Assembly: GCA_963556695.1 (NCBI GenBank) | Contig: CAUWAG010000003.1 | Span: 4,526,001-4,590,000 of the forward strand | DNA from: Anthostomella pinea | Lineage: Eukaryota > Ascomycota > Sordariomycetes > Xylariales > Xylariaceae | Length of the DNA stretch: 64,000 nt | Direction of reading: 5' to 3' | Shown here: positions 22,375 through 33,700 of the stretch, one piece after another | Numbering within the stretch: position 1 is the first letter of the stretch | Layout: each line of letters opens with the position of its first letter | Program-made: the position numbers and the translations under genes | Notes under the pieces: generated by a model | What the model was told of the DNA's origin: nothing | The model's input: the letters and a program-made list of their open reading frames with translations, nothing else | The model's database searches: none

Positions 22375-22702
22375 TACACACACTATTAAATGACCTACAC
22401 AATACAATTTTTTCCATATCATTACAGTGAGAAATGGGTGCGTTGTGAATGCTGAAAGTTGGAGGGTGTAGGCGTTGAGGTCTGCTTAAAAAGTGGGCTC
22501 GGAGACTTCTGGCCGGGGAGTGTACCTCTACCCTTGGATTGACATGACAAATGAACGGAATCGGTCTGACTATGAGCCCTACTAGTAGCCTATTGCTGCC
22601 CCTTCAAAGGACCACGTGTTGGCGACCAAAAATACTTGTCGTCCTCCCCCCTGTTAATGTCTTCTCCCAGGTCAGCTGCCCAGGCTTGACAAGAATCGAG
22701 CC

Positions 22703-23809
22703 TCAATTGTCTCGAAATCCATTTGAAGGAGCAGCAGAACGACACAACTCATCCGGCCTGACGAATGCCTTACCCGGAGCCGAGTCATGGACATACTTGG
22801 CGCCAGTACCATCAGCGGTGACAACCTTCCGCACCGGACCACACTCCTCCATGTGTCTCCGCATCCCCTCCTTCTCAGTGTACCGTCGGTACGGGTAATC
22901 CCAGAACAGAGATCTGGGCAGGCAGCGTGGCGGGTGACTCTGCGTCTCGGCGCTCATCGCGCAAGCGCGGCAAAATACCCCCGCGTGGAACGTCTGCGTT
23001 TCCTGCTCCCAGTACGGCGCCGGCAGTACGACGGTATACCTTGCTGGGAGCAGGGCTGTTGCCCACGGAGATGAGTGGTTGAGGCTTGTCTGGCTCAGAT
23101 AGCCCTGTCTTTCCGTTTCCGGTTCCGAGTCACCGAGGGAGTCGTTGTCACCCCCTAGCTGTTGCCGCTCTTGTGCGCTGAGATGTGCGAGAGCCCATCT
23201 ATCTATGACCAACTGGGGCCGTTCTAGGCGGGCTTTGCCAAATAAACCGTAGGCGCCTGGAGGAACCGTAGCAAGAGGCGCCTTTGACTCGAGTGCAGCG
23301 AGCAGCGACGGTGATGGCGCCTTGATAGCTTTGGGTACGTAGTCAGGCTGCTCGCGGAAGCAGTGGTAGCAGAGGCGTTCAGCCGTCAGGAGATACAGGT
23401 AATCCCCGTAGTTCTGGCAGCAACTGCAGCGATTGTCGCGAACGGCGGCCGCTAGGGTTGCTAGGGTGTAGTAGCGACATCCCAAATGGCAAACCGCACG
23501 CATGAGCTTGGGCAGGGCCTGGACAAGCTGGAAGTCGAGGTGCGCGTCTACGAGCTCTCGGAGAGACGAGCAAACGAGCCGCAAGTCGTTGACGACGCAG
23601 ACATCAAGTAGCGACACTATTTGCAGCTTAATCTCATACGGTAAGGACTCGATTCGGCTGGCGGGCGTTGACGGCGAGGTGGTGATGGGGGTTCTGGTGG
23701 GTGACTCTGCAATTGTGTTGCTGGCGGGGAGGAATTGGCCGACGAAGTGGCCTGGGAGAGGCGCCTTGAAGGTAATTTCTTCGAGATCAGACACGATAGT
23801 TCCGGCCAT
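22703..23809 (-). CDS. F-box protein with Cys-rich segments
   Basis: Single-exon gene, 368 residues, ATG at 23809. Residues 50-95 (SRIESLPYEIKLQIVSLLD...LRLVCSSLREL) form an F-box, the docking site for Skp1 in SCF ubiquitin ligases. Behind it come a CHLGCRYYTL and CSCCQNYG...LCYHCF cysteine cluster (about residues 107-150) and a second Cys/His group near residues 280-325 (FCRACAMS, HMEECG), possibly zinc-binding. This layout is common in large fungal F-box families of unknown substrate. No lesion is visible, although transposons lie just downstream. Confidence 0.85.
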   Translation of the reverse strand: MAGTIVSDLEEITFKAPLPGHFVGQFLPASNTIAESPTRTPITTSPSTPASRIESLPYEIKLQIVSLLDVCVVNDLRLVCSSLRELVDAHLDFQLVQALPKLMRAVCHLGCRYYTLATLAAAVRDNRCSCCQNYGDYLYLLTAERLCYHCFREQPDYVPKAIKAPSPSLLAALESKAPLATVPPGAYGLFGKARLERPQLVIDRWALAHLSAQERQQLGGDNDSLGDSEPETERQGYLSQTSLNHSSPWATALLPARYTVVLPAPYWEQETQTFHAGVFCRACAMSAETQSHPPRCLPRSLFWDYPYRRYTEKEGMRRHMEECGPVRKVVTADGTGAKYVHDSAPGKAFVRPDELCRSAAPSNGFRDN

Positions 23810-25033
23810 ATTGGGGGTGTATGCAATGAGGAGGGCTGGCGTTGGGCATATACCGGTAGTTGGTAGTGTACGCTTGGAGTGTCTTGGGGTGAGGAGATTC
23901 TAATCTAGCGATATACCAATCTCCATCCCAGGTACGTGGCCGATGACGTACATGTAACTTGACCGGTGTGCCTGCCTCTTACCGTAAACCTTTAAAGACA
24001 ATTAATAGTAGGAAAGGCCTGTATTACAAGCTTTGATAAAGCCTCGTAATTGTGACTCCTGTTGCTAATATTTACCTAAAAGGGGCTTTTTAGATGAGTC
24101 AGCCCCTTGAGAAGGCCTTCGTATAGCTACCACTTACATGGCTTTATATAGTAGCGCTTTTCATACCACACAAGGCGAAGTAATACGGGGTGCATGTGCG
24201 AGATACACTGACGGACCCGCAAGGCTTTGCATCTACAGTCAGCATCAGCCCTTGAGCCAAGGTACTTCCTATACCGCAACAGCCTCTAGACTCGCAAAAG
24301 CTGACCACCACGTCTGCGAGGCTAACCCGATGCATACCGCACCGCGGATAGCGCTGACAGATATTATTAACCAGATACACCTGGATCAGTCTCTCAACGA
24401 GAACGAAATTCTCTGAAACGCTGCCAATATTCTTTCTTTGGAAACATGACGTTTTCTGAAATGGAGGATTGTGGGCACGATAGCATCATGGCGAATGCTG
24501 ACACCAGCATGTAATCACGGTCATATCCAACCTGGTAGCCACTTCATTTCGACAAAACATTGCCATCCCAATGGCCTCGCTCCATGTGGAACTGCTTGGT
24601 CCTGTGCTATTATTAGCGATGTGATGGAGGGGCCGGCAGCACAGGGCCGCGAAGCGCCTCAGCATGTACAAAGCACGGCGTGATGAGGCTGACGACGATT
24701 TCACGATCACCAAATCGATGCAGCAGATTTTGCCTTGAAGGGATTCAAGTTGATGACAGTATCGATCCATTCAGGGCTTGGCCTACGTTGAGTGTCATCC
24801 TCACTTCGTTGACATACAGCAAGCACAGGTTGATGTCGCTGTCCACTGCTTCAGTCACGACGACGTCAAGAGTTGTATAAGTACCACGCGAGTTTCTGCC
24901 ATAACGGCTCTTCCCTCGACACTCAACAAGAGCTTAACAGCATCACAATCTACAAGTATTTTCGATCCAAGACCAATAACTTACACATCTCCTACCATCT
25001 TCCGTACTCAAACATCAGAAACCTCGTTTCAAC
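23810..25033. other. Intergenic, with an AT-rich repeat-like block
   Basis: Bases about 23985-24130 are markedly AT-rich, with AAACCTTTAAAGACAATTAA and AAGCCT-type words in both orientations, like eroded repeat DNA of Sordariomycetes. Elsewhere only short frames occur. A possible TATAAG box at about 24876 precedes the next gene. Confidence 0.45.
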
Positions 25034-26212
25034 ATGCAGCTGAAAGACATCATCGCCTAGTCGTTGCTGGCCATTGCGAGCCCAGTCGCCGCCAGAGCCA
25101 CGCCCATTTCCAGCCGCCGCCAGGAGGCGAGATCAAGCCGCATCCAGGCTCGTGAACTCCCAAACCTCGTCACCGACGAGGGTGCCTTGGAGGGCTACGG
25201 CCTGAAGCAAGGCTCCAACGAGAGAAGTTCTACGACGCGTTCCTCAATTACGGGAAGGACAAGGTCGGCGATAGCAAGGGATTGGTATGTCTCCATCAGC
25301 ATCTGTGCACATATGGAATAATGGAGATCTGTCTGACAAAGTCGTTCTGCTACTAGGACAACTACTGGGCGTTCTTCTCAGGAGATAAAACGCATCAGTC
25401 GATCGGCAAATTCGTGGATGAGTTCAACAAAGACAAGAAGCACCACGAGGGCATCACACCTCAGTACCCCAAGGAGATCACCATCCCCGGCACCGTGTAC
25501 CCGGATGCCGATGGGGACAAGGGCATCCAGAAGGCCCAGACAGACTGGTTAGATGACGTTGACTACGACGACGACGCGCTCGAGAAGGTCGGCGCGATGC
25601 CGATCGCCATGTTCTCGTATGTACATTTCGAGTCTCTTAATGCCCCTTCTGGCCGTGTCTCAGGGGCGAAATTTCTCTTCCAGCCTGTGTCAAGAGCCCT
25701 GGCTCCCGAGACACGCATTCCGATTCTTTGTTTCTCGTTGAAAAGGATTAATTACTGACTCTAATCTGCTACCAGCTGGCGCGGTGCCCAGCGCGCTGCC
25801 GAGGCCGGCGGCATAATCCGCTTCCTGACCTTGAAGGACAGGGACGACCTCGTGGACGGCAGCTACTGGGCCACGTTCAAGGCGTACGAATTGACCAAAG
25901 AGGGTACCAACGTGGAGGAGATCCTGCGATACAATGACGATGAGATGGACAAGCAGCCCAAACCGATCTGGAAGAAGGGCGACAAGCCGCTCGGGTCGGC
26001 TGTCAACTGGGTAAGTAGCGCCCTTACACATACCATGCCCCCTTCAAACGTATCAGGAATCCCGTCTCTTTCTCTACCGCACAGGCAATTGCTAACATAC
26101 ACTATTGCAGTCCGACTGGAAGTCGAAGAAGGACGATGCGGAAGATGAGGTGGGGAAAGACCAGTTTGAAAAGGACGAGGATAGACTCAAGGACGAAGCC
26201 AAGTCCCACTAA
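25034..26212 (+). pseudogene. Secreted protein of unknown family with early stop and frameshift
   Basis: Four exons fit: 25034-25284, 25357-25616, 25776-26010, 26111-26212, all with good GT-AG borders. Exon 1 encodes a signal-peptide-like start (MQLKDIIA, then SLLAIASPVAARATP), but codon 9 is TAG (25058-25060). A one-base shift near 25228 separates LKQGSNE from KFYDAFLNYGKDKVGDSKGL. Exons 2-4 are clean: acidic and lysine-rich, with a conserved-looking FSWRGAQRAAEAGGIIRF and a highly charged C-terminus (KKDDAEDEVGKDQFEKDED). I do not recognise the family. Either a recently dead gene or two assembly errors in exon 1. Confidence 0.65.
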
Positions 26213-26491
26213 ACTCGGGCATGAGCCTACAGCGAGGGGACATGTTGTAAAGGTAAAGTATATTGCACTATTATTTGGGGAGGATTCGTATCATGACTGA
26301 TTTACCGGTGGACTCGTACGAGTAGTGGCGTTGAGCCTCTTATCTATGCGAACCTGGCTTGGGGACGACCCCGTACTTAGGCTTCGAGGCCATATGTACC
26401 TAACTCGGGCATGGAAGGGGTTCTTTTGGGTTACTTTACAATAGGGCCTGTCGTTCATTTAATCACTTCGGTTTTTTTTGCCCACCGGACT

Positions 26492-27742
26492 TCAGCCAAA
26501 CTGTACCTCTGGTCCGTGTTGCTCCCTGAGCGAAGGCATGTTTTCCCGCCCCCCTTCCGGCCTGGGTTTCGGCCTGGGCTTCGGCCGAAACTCATAAACT
26601 AACCTTCTTTCACCACTGCTTCCAACGGACCATTCTGGCGTGGCCTGTACATACTGCGATTCGTATGGTCCCCGTGAACCAGCCCACATCTCATTGAAAA
26701 TCGACTTAGTGTGATCTGTAGACGGATTGGTGCTGGATGCGCCCTGTTGGCGCGGTCGACCGGGCGGGATGGCCCAGAAAACAAACAAGCCCAATCTCTG
26801 TCCTTCGTGCGCAACCCCAGTGCCGTGTACACCAAGAGGGTCGTTTTTGAAAGACTGAATGATGTCACGCACGTAGGTCACGACCCTGATCGACCTCAGG
26901 GCACGTATGTCTTTGAGGGTGCGGCCGGGTATAGCACTGTACTCAAAAACATACATCCAACCACCGGTGTTGGGGAGAGTAGAGTGCGTATGAAACCACT
27001 GCTTATGGGAGTTGGACCCATCCAGCAGCGTCTGCTCCATTAGGTCTCCCATACGATCACAGGTATCGTGATCCAGTGGTACTTCCTCAAACGGCTTTGA
27101 GAGATACGGGAATCTTTCCTCGTCGTGACCTGGTATTCCTCCCCGGTCATGCCTTGCAGTGCCGCGCTCTACTCCATGACGTGGTCCCTCGCCACCGCGA
27201 CTCTCAGGATTATGGCGGCGGCCGTGGGGTCTGCGCTTGGAAAACAAGGATCCTTTTTCTTTTCGAGATAATTCGACTAGCACGATTCCGTTCTCGCCCT
27301 CGTCGCAGCTCATCGACCGGAAGATCCGGTTTCCGCCTGGTGAGCAGATGGATAGCACGGTCTGGGCCATCACCCCGGCGGAGCCGCGCGAGATCTTGCC
27401 GGTGGTCTCGGAGCCCAAGATGGCATTGTAGAGAGTCACGGCGCAGTCTCCCGCGACACTGACTGTTCTAAACGTCAGTATTGTGCGATTGGCTTCTCGC
27501 GGGCTCTGTTGGGGTAACCATACGCGTTATTCCACTGTCGCCTTTTTCTGTCTGTACCACTTTCGCGGTACTGTCGCTTCCACCGCCAAACCCCAACAGG
27601 GAATTGATGGCTTCCTGGCAGTCATTGGCCGAGGGTTCGTTGTCTTCGGACCAGCAGTCAGGGTAGGATATGGGTCGCCCATCGAATCCTCCGCATGGGC
27701 GAGGACTGGGATCAACGATGCCAGCAGGTAGATGACGCGCAT
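26492..27742 (-). pseudogene. Remnant(s) of a secreted Cys-containing protein
   Basis: ATG at 27742 opens MRVIYLLASLIPVLAHAED, a clear signal peptide. One base later the frame shifts near 27668, after which the coherent sequence is DCWSEDNEPSANDCQEAINS. Beyond a possible GTATGG...TTTAG intron (about 27530-27472, phase not perfect) a long frame to 26492 continues with VAGDCAVTLYNAILGSETTG, SICSPGG and SMSCDEGENGIVLVEL. Its second half, with FHTHSTLPNTGGWMYVFEYS and YVRDIIQSFKNDPLG, may belong to a different gene. Family not recognised. Confidence 0.45.
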
Positions 27743-28229
27743 TTTGGACAATGCATAAACGTAAACGTTCGAGGAACCTGAAGAAGTTGAGATCCGAAGG
27801 GAATTGCTTTTACAAAGCGCCGGAGTGCGAGACGGGGGTCACTTATAATCCTTATGAGTTGTGACTGCTGAAGTGGTGGACCTGTCGATGACACGGGACG
27901 GAATGGAAAGCCAGCCCTATTTTTGTCTATATTATCGTCATCGTAGGATGAGAGGACTCTCTTGCCACGGGACTTGGAAGCGATGAGTGCGCCAGGATCG
28001 ATACGTGGTGCTTTGTTATTTTAATCTATTCAGGTTCAAGGCGAAGGATGCCGATGTGGTTAACCCCCTGTATGGTTTCGTAACTCCATCCTGGACACCT
28101 ACATACTATGTACGCTCTTACCATGGTAACAATCCTGAACTGCGTTTTTTTTAGTATCCCCCGATTTTTAATAGCACAGCTTGACGTAAGTACTTTTTAT
28201 TCACTGGATCTGACACCGACATCCCCAGA

Positions 28230-28735
28230 ACACCCAAACAGCGGCTGATCCCTTTGCGTGGAACAATTCAGCTACCAAATTCGATCGACTGCGGCACTGA
28301 AGATGTGAGCCGGGAACCCCGTATTTGCCACATATAATGATCATTGCCATGGCTGATATCGCAGCAGTGAAACTTTCGATTGGTCTCAGATCATCTCCCG
28401 AAGCCTTCCGGCCCAAGTAAGCATATCTTTGAACACACCACCAGGCACATCGTCAGTTCCCAAAACAAACCGCACCTCCGCATCTCCGACACAAACAAGT
28501 CCACCAGGGTTTCCCAGATTCCCGGGTTCGAGACTCTGGCCACTTTAAACCCATCGGCGTCCACCAGGAACTAATTGGTGACCTGCTCAGCGCACAGCAT
28601 CTGGACCTTGACCTCGACAGCGTGGGGCCCGAATATGCCAGCGCCGGCGCGGAAGTCGGACCTCGCGGCTCAGCGCGGGTCCTCCGAATCGCTGAAGCCG
28701 TTCTCGAGCTCCACTGCATGTGGTGGGCAGCGAGT
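28230..28735 (-). pseudogene. Short coding-like remnant, unknown
   Basis: In one minus frame several protein-like stretches (AVELENGFSDSEDPR, GAGIFGPHAVEVKVQML, FLVDADGFKVARVSNPGIWE) are separated by stop codons. This suggests an eroded exon; nothing further can be assigned. Confidence 0.3.
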
Positions 28736-29002
28736 GAGCGACCAATAAGCTGGGATGCTGGAGTATAGGTGATTGTTAGAAGGCCTGCTTGCCCGTGAAC
28801 GCGATGATCAATGAACCCTGATCTGATCGCTCACGTTGTTCAAACCAAGTAGTTTGTGGTTACCATCGCCCCTTACGTGAACCTCCAAATGCGGCTGGGA
28901 AGGACCAGTATCAGTCAACTCTGCAAACCAGGATATAGCAAGCACTGAACGTCACAATGGGAAACCATCTGCTGCGGTGTCAATTAGAGACGACCCACGC
29001 AA

Positions 29003-29893
29003 TCACCGGATGATCTCCCTTTCCTCAAAGTCGAATCCGTAGCCCTCCCCGACTTGGCCTTGAATAACCGTGCCAAGGTCATGTTGCCAGAGTTCCTTCG
29101 TGACTTTCCTTCGTGACTTCGCGCAGGGTGGCCCTTCGCGGTTTTCTTCGGCCATTACGCCATGGCACGAATTCTTCCTCTCATCGAAAGTGACATTGCC
29201 GGGACACCCCCTGCGAGAGCTGACGGGGATAGCGGTCGAACTTGGTCTCAAACGAAAAAACGAAGTCAGAGAGTGTGACCCGGATCATCCCGGCCGTGGT
29301 AGAACGGACGGTTCGTGAACGTCTGGTCCACGGCGAACAAACCATTCCGTGGACCCCACCACCGGCCAACAATCTCTCCCATGTGCCATGGTTGACGGCG
29401 GGTGTTGGCGTCGACGAGGCTGGCAACCTTTGGGGCCCATTTGACCCGCCCTCTTAGACGGGTCTTATGATCGATACGCCAGTATGCGACGTACTCCTTG
29501 ACCTTCAAGTGTGATGAGACTGACATCAATTGGGCACCATCAGTTAAGCAAGCTCAAGCTCCTTGACAGGATGATAGTAAGGTGCCGGTCGTCTTGACCT
29601 AGCTACTCTGCCTCTCAACTCGACAATGACCAACAACAGGACTAATGAGGGCAGGACTTCATTGTATCGTGAAGGGAAAATAGCCAGGTCCTCGTCTAGT
29701 CGAGTAGCCTCCGAGCGAGCCTTTTGGCTTCTCGCTCCAGTTCAATCAAGACACTGACTTTATCGCAAGAGATCTTTTCGTCCATTGACACGTCATGGTG
29801 GCAATTGCCTCTATGATGATCTAAGGGGGTACAGGTACCTTTGTTTAGTACAGCGCCCAGATAGCAGACTATCGACGCGAAGAGCAGATTCAT
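29003..29893 (-). pseudogene. Remnant of a small secreted protein gene, unknown
   Basis: ATG at 29893 opens MNLLFASIVCYLGAVLNKGT, a signal peptide, followed by a Cys/His-bearing region to a TAG at 29696. Further downstream, coherent pieces lie in three frames: HLKVKEYVAYWRIDHKTRLR, then DFVFSFETKFDRYP, then CPGNVTFDERKNSCHGVM to a stop at 29003. The shifts between them are of single bases and no fitting splice sites join them. The 65-residue first frame could alternatively be a genuine small secreted protein. Confidence 0.4.
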
Positions 29894-30732
29894 TTCTTCC
29901 GGCCCGATGGGAGTGTCGTGGTACTGTTGCTGCGCCTGCCATGACCTTCACCTACCTGTCTACATGAATGACAGGTGATGGATGTTGAGTCAATGACGAA
30001 TGTAAGGGGACGCAAACAGATAGAATGATTGTTGGGACCACGGAGTTCGTCATGTGAGTCTGCGAGATCTTACTTTGGTTCTGGACGGAGATGGGGACTG
30101 GAGGGGAGTTGCGAGCAGATGAGATATGAGCTTAACCTTGATGAAAGACAGCAATTGTCCGGTTGTGGCTGGTGAGGAGCCCTGTGAAAACCACCTGGTC
30201 CGACCCTTGAAGGTTCAAGGATACCACGGACCCTGTAGCTGTACTGTATCCCGACTCCCTGGCGGCCTCCAGCTCCAGCTGGGGTCGCTGGGGCATCCAT
30301 CGCCTGCCAAGCGCCCAAGCTTGCTCGCTACGGCGCATCATGCTATGAACTATTGTCTTCCAAGTTCAGAGAGTCCAGTCACAGTCCGTCCGTCCAACCA
30401 ACCAAGCCATGCTTCTTTGACAGCCGTCGCCAACTTTCTTTACCTTCTCAACCAACAATTAACCACTTCACTCCTCTCCTTTCGTTGGCCTTCTTTTGCC
30501 TACCTAGTACCTAGTAGCTTCTAGTGCAATTGCATGCCCAGACAGGCGGACAGATCCCTCCCTGCCGTCACATGCAACCTAGACAGATACCTATAGATTC
30601 CTTCCTCTTCCTTAACCGACCTCCCTGCGAACGCGACGCCAGGTTCTTGTTCATATAGCTTTTCTATGATCCACCAGTGAACCTGACACGCCCTACACTC
30701 GAGCTGCCGCGGCAGCACTGTCCTCCGTCCCT

Positions 30733-33700
30733 ATGGCTACCGCTCAGCAAGCGAGCGAGCTGAAGCAGCAGGGCGCCGTTGATGCTGCTCGCGACCCCGA
30801 ATCCTCAGTCACGGCGAACGATGCCCAGAGGAAGCTGGTGGAGGAGAGCAGGAACGCGGGCGTGGCCGCTTTCACATTCGACCCAGACGCGAGTCCGGAG
30901 GAGAAGAAGGCTCAGGCTAAAGCTGTACGTTGTCAGACTGTTCAGGTGTTCAGCCAACCCGATGCGCCAAGTGTGCTGACCCAGCTTCTTCCTAGGCCAT
31001 GCCCGACGAATTGCGCCGCCCACACAGGCCAAAGGGAGTCGCCATTGCTACCGACGTCGACGATGGCAGCAAGGCTGCCTACGACCTTCCGCCACCCTCC
31101 AAAGCAGGCGTCGTCGAATTCGAACACGACAAGGATGGGAAGCTCATACCCGGCGGCAATACGGCTGTGGAGGAGGAGGACTTGGCTGCAAAGGTCGGAT
31201 GGACCCAGCGCTATGGTTGGCCTGTCGACAGTGTCACGGCTGGCGACAGTATGCTGGATCATACCACCTGGTTGGAAGGCCAGGTACCCGACAAGTTCTT
31301 CGGCGGTCAGTCCATTCGTTTCCCTGTGCTTGCTGACATCCGCTGATTGACGTCAACTCTACAGACTGGTACCACAACGCCGCTATAATTGGCTTTGCCT
31401 GCCTCTCTTCTTGGCTGGTTGCTGTGCTTGGGGGTGGCTTGGGTTGGGTCATCATAATCATGGCATGCTGCTCAACCTACTACCGAACATCTATCAGGCG
31501 AGTCCGACGGAACTTCCGTGACGAGATTACCCGCGAGATGGCTCTGAAGAAGTTGGATACCGATCATGAATCTCTGGAATGGATCAACTCGTTTTTGGTC
31601 AAGTTCTGGCCCATCTACCAACCAGTCCTCGCACAGACTATCATCAACTCGGTTGATCAGGTCCTAAGTTCTGCCACCCCAGGCTTCCTCGACAGTCTGA
31701 AGCTCAAGACATTCACTTTGGGATCCAAACCCCCGAGAATGGACCATGTCAAAACTTACCCAAAGGCCGAGGACGATACCGTCGTCATGGACTGGAAGTT
31801 TAGCTTCACCCCCAATGATACTGCCGACATGACCGCCCGCCAGTTAACCAACAAGATAAATCCCAAGATCGTTCTCGAGATCCGAATCGGTAAAGCCATG
31901 ATCAGTAAGGGACTGGATGTCATTGTTGCTGACATGGCATTCTCCGGCATCATGCGTCTCAAGGTCAAGCTCCAGTTCCCGTTCCCTCACATCGAGAAAG
32001 TGGAGATGTGCTTCTTGGAGCGCCCTACTATTGACTACGTCTGCAAACCCCTCGGCGGTGATACTTTCGGCTTTGACATCAACTTCATACCGGGCTTAGA
32101 GAGTTTCATTCTGGAACAGATACATGGTAACTTGGCTCCGATGATGTACGCCCCCAATGTCTTCCCAATTGAGGTTGCAAAGATGCTTGCTGGCTCGCCC
32201 GTCGATCAAGCCATCGGCGTGATTGCGGTCACTCTCCACGGTGCGCAAGGCCTCAAGAACCCCGACAATTTCGCTGGTAACCCCGATCCCTATGCCGTTG
32301 TCACCTTGAGCAAACGCGCGCCTCTGGCCCAGACCAAGACTATCAAGGACACCCCCAACCCGCGATGGAATGAGACGCATTATGTTATCATCACTTCTTT
32401 CACCGATTCTCTTGACCTAATGGTCTACGACTACAACGACTACCGCAAGGACAAGGAGCTCGGCGTGGCCTCCTTTCCACTTGAAAGAGTAGAGGAGCTG
32501 AATGTGCACGAGAACGAGCGCCTGGAGGTCCTGGCACACGGCAAGGCTCGTGGTGTAATCAACGCCGACATTCGCTTCTTCCCTGTCCTGGAACCAACCC
32601 AGGTTGAAGGTGGTCTAGAGCCACCGCCGGAGTCTAACACCGGTATTCTGCGATACACTATTGAGCAAGCAAAAGATCTTGACGGTACCAAGAGTCTGGT
32701 CGGCCAGCTCAGCCCATATGCCAATTTGCTATTGAATGGCAAGGAAATTCACCAAACCAAAAAGCTCAAGCGCACCAACAATCCCATTTGGGATAACGGA
32801 TCCAAGGAAATTCTCATCACCGACCGCAAGAATGCGAAATTGGGTCTTGCTATCAAAGACGAACGGGAGCTTGCTGGCGACCAGCTCATCGGTACCTACC
32901 AAATCAAGCTAGATGACATGCTCGAGATGATGGAGAAGGGTCACGATTGGTACAACCTGTCTGGAGCCCAAACTGGGAAGGCAAAGCTTACTGCGCAGTG
33001 GAAGCCAGTGGCATTGTCCGGGGTTCTGGCAGGAAGCGGCGGTTACCAATCTCCTATTGGCGTTATGCGTCTGCATTTCAAGAATGCCCATGACCTACGC
33101 AACTTCGAAACGATGGGTAAGTCAGATCCATATGTCCGTGTGCTCCTCTCGGGCATTGAGAGAGGCCGGACTGTAACGCATCGCAACACTCTGCATCCCG
33201 AATGGGACGAGGTCGTTTATATCCCCATGCACTCTCCTCGAGACCGTCTCTCGTTGGAGGTCATGGACGCTGAAAAGATGGGCAAAGATCGTAGCCTAGG
33301 ACTGGTCGAGATCTTTGCCGGTAACTATATGGAACAGGACGACAGTGGGGAGTGGCTTGTCAACGATCAAAAGAAAACACACCAAGAAGGCCTGCGGCTA
33401 CACGGCAAGGGCATCGCAAAAGGCACTTTGACATACACCGCGTCTTTCTACCCTTGCTTGAACATAGCTGATCCAGAGGACGACGAAGAAGCCCAAGAAG
33501 AGGAGGCGGCCTCCGAGGCGCCGACACAAACTCTCGATGTCCCTCGATCTGTAGAGGCTGGCAAGTTTTCTGCTACGCTTGAGAGGATAGACAGTCGTAA
33601 TGAACCGACCACCCCGACATCGCCGACCATGCCCAAGTCGCCTGTCTCTCCGAGCTCAGCACTGTCAGGCCGGAAATCTCGTGATGCCCCGAGGGAACCG

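Larger units (their letters stand above)
20617..22522 (+). mobile_element. Tc1/mariner-type DNA transposon
   Basis: Terminal inverted repeats of 26 bp (left from 20617, CACTGACCC...GTCTCCGAGC; right, reverse complement from 22522, CACTCCCCG...GTCTCCGAGC) match at 21 of 26 positions, with the inner 12 identical. Both ends are flanked by TA. Without the 558-bp SINE insertion and its duplication it is about 1.35 kb, a normal size for the family. Confidence 0.85.
19811..22524. mobile_element. Nested transposon cluster (LTR, SINE, Tc1/mariner, SINE)
   Basis: All borders can be read. A 225-bp LTR inserted at a GCTAC target. A SINE then inserted across the LTR's left junction (10-bp duplication GCTACTGTTG at 19811-19820 and 20383-20392). 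A Tc1/mariner element inserted at the TA inside the LTR's right GCTAC copy (TA at 20615-20616 and 22523-22524). A second SINE inserted into that element's transposase. The inferred empty site reads TATGTA-GCTAC-CTCTACC. Confidence 0.85.
27743..30732. other. Gene-poor stretch with eroded coding remnants
   Basis: Apart from the two fragments listed separately, no coherent gene is visible. The last 400 bp (30330-30730) is rich in CT runs and looks like the promoter and leader of the tricalbin gene. Confidence 0.45.
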
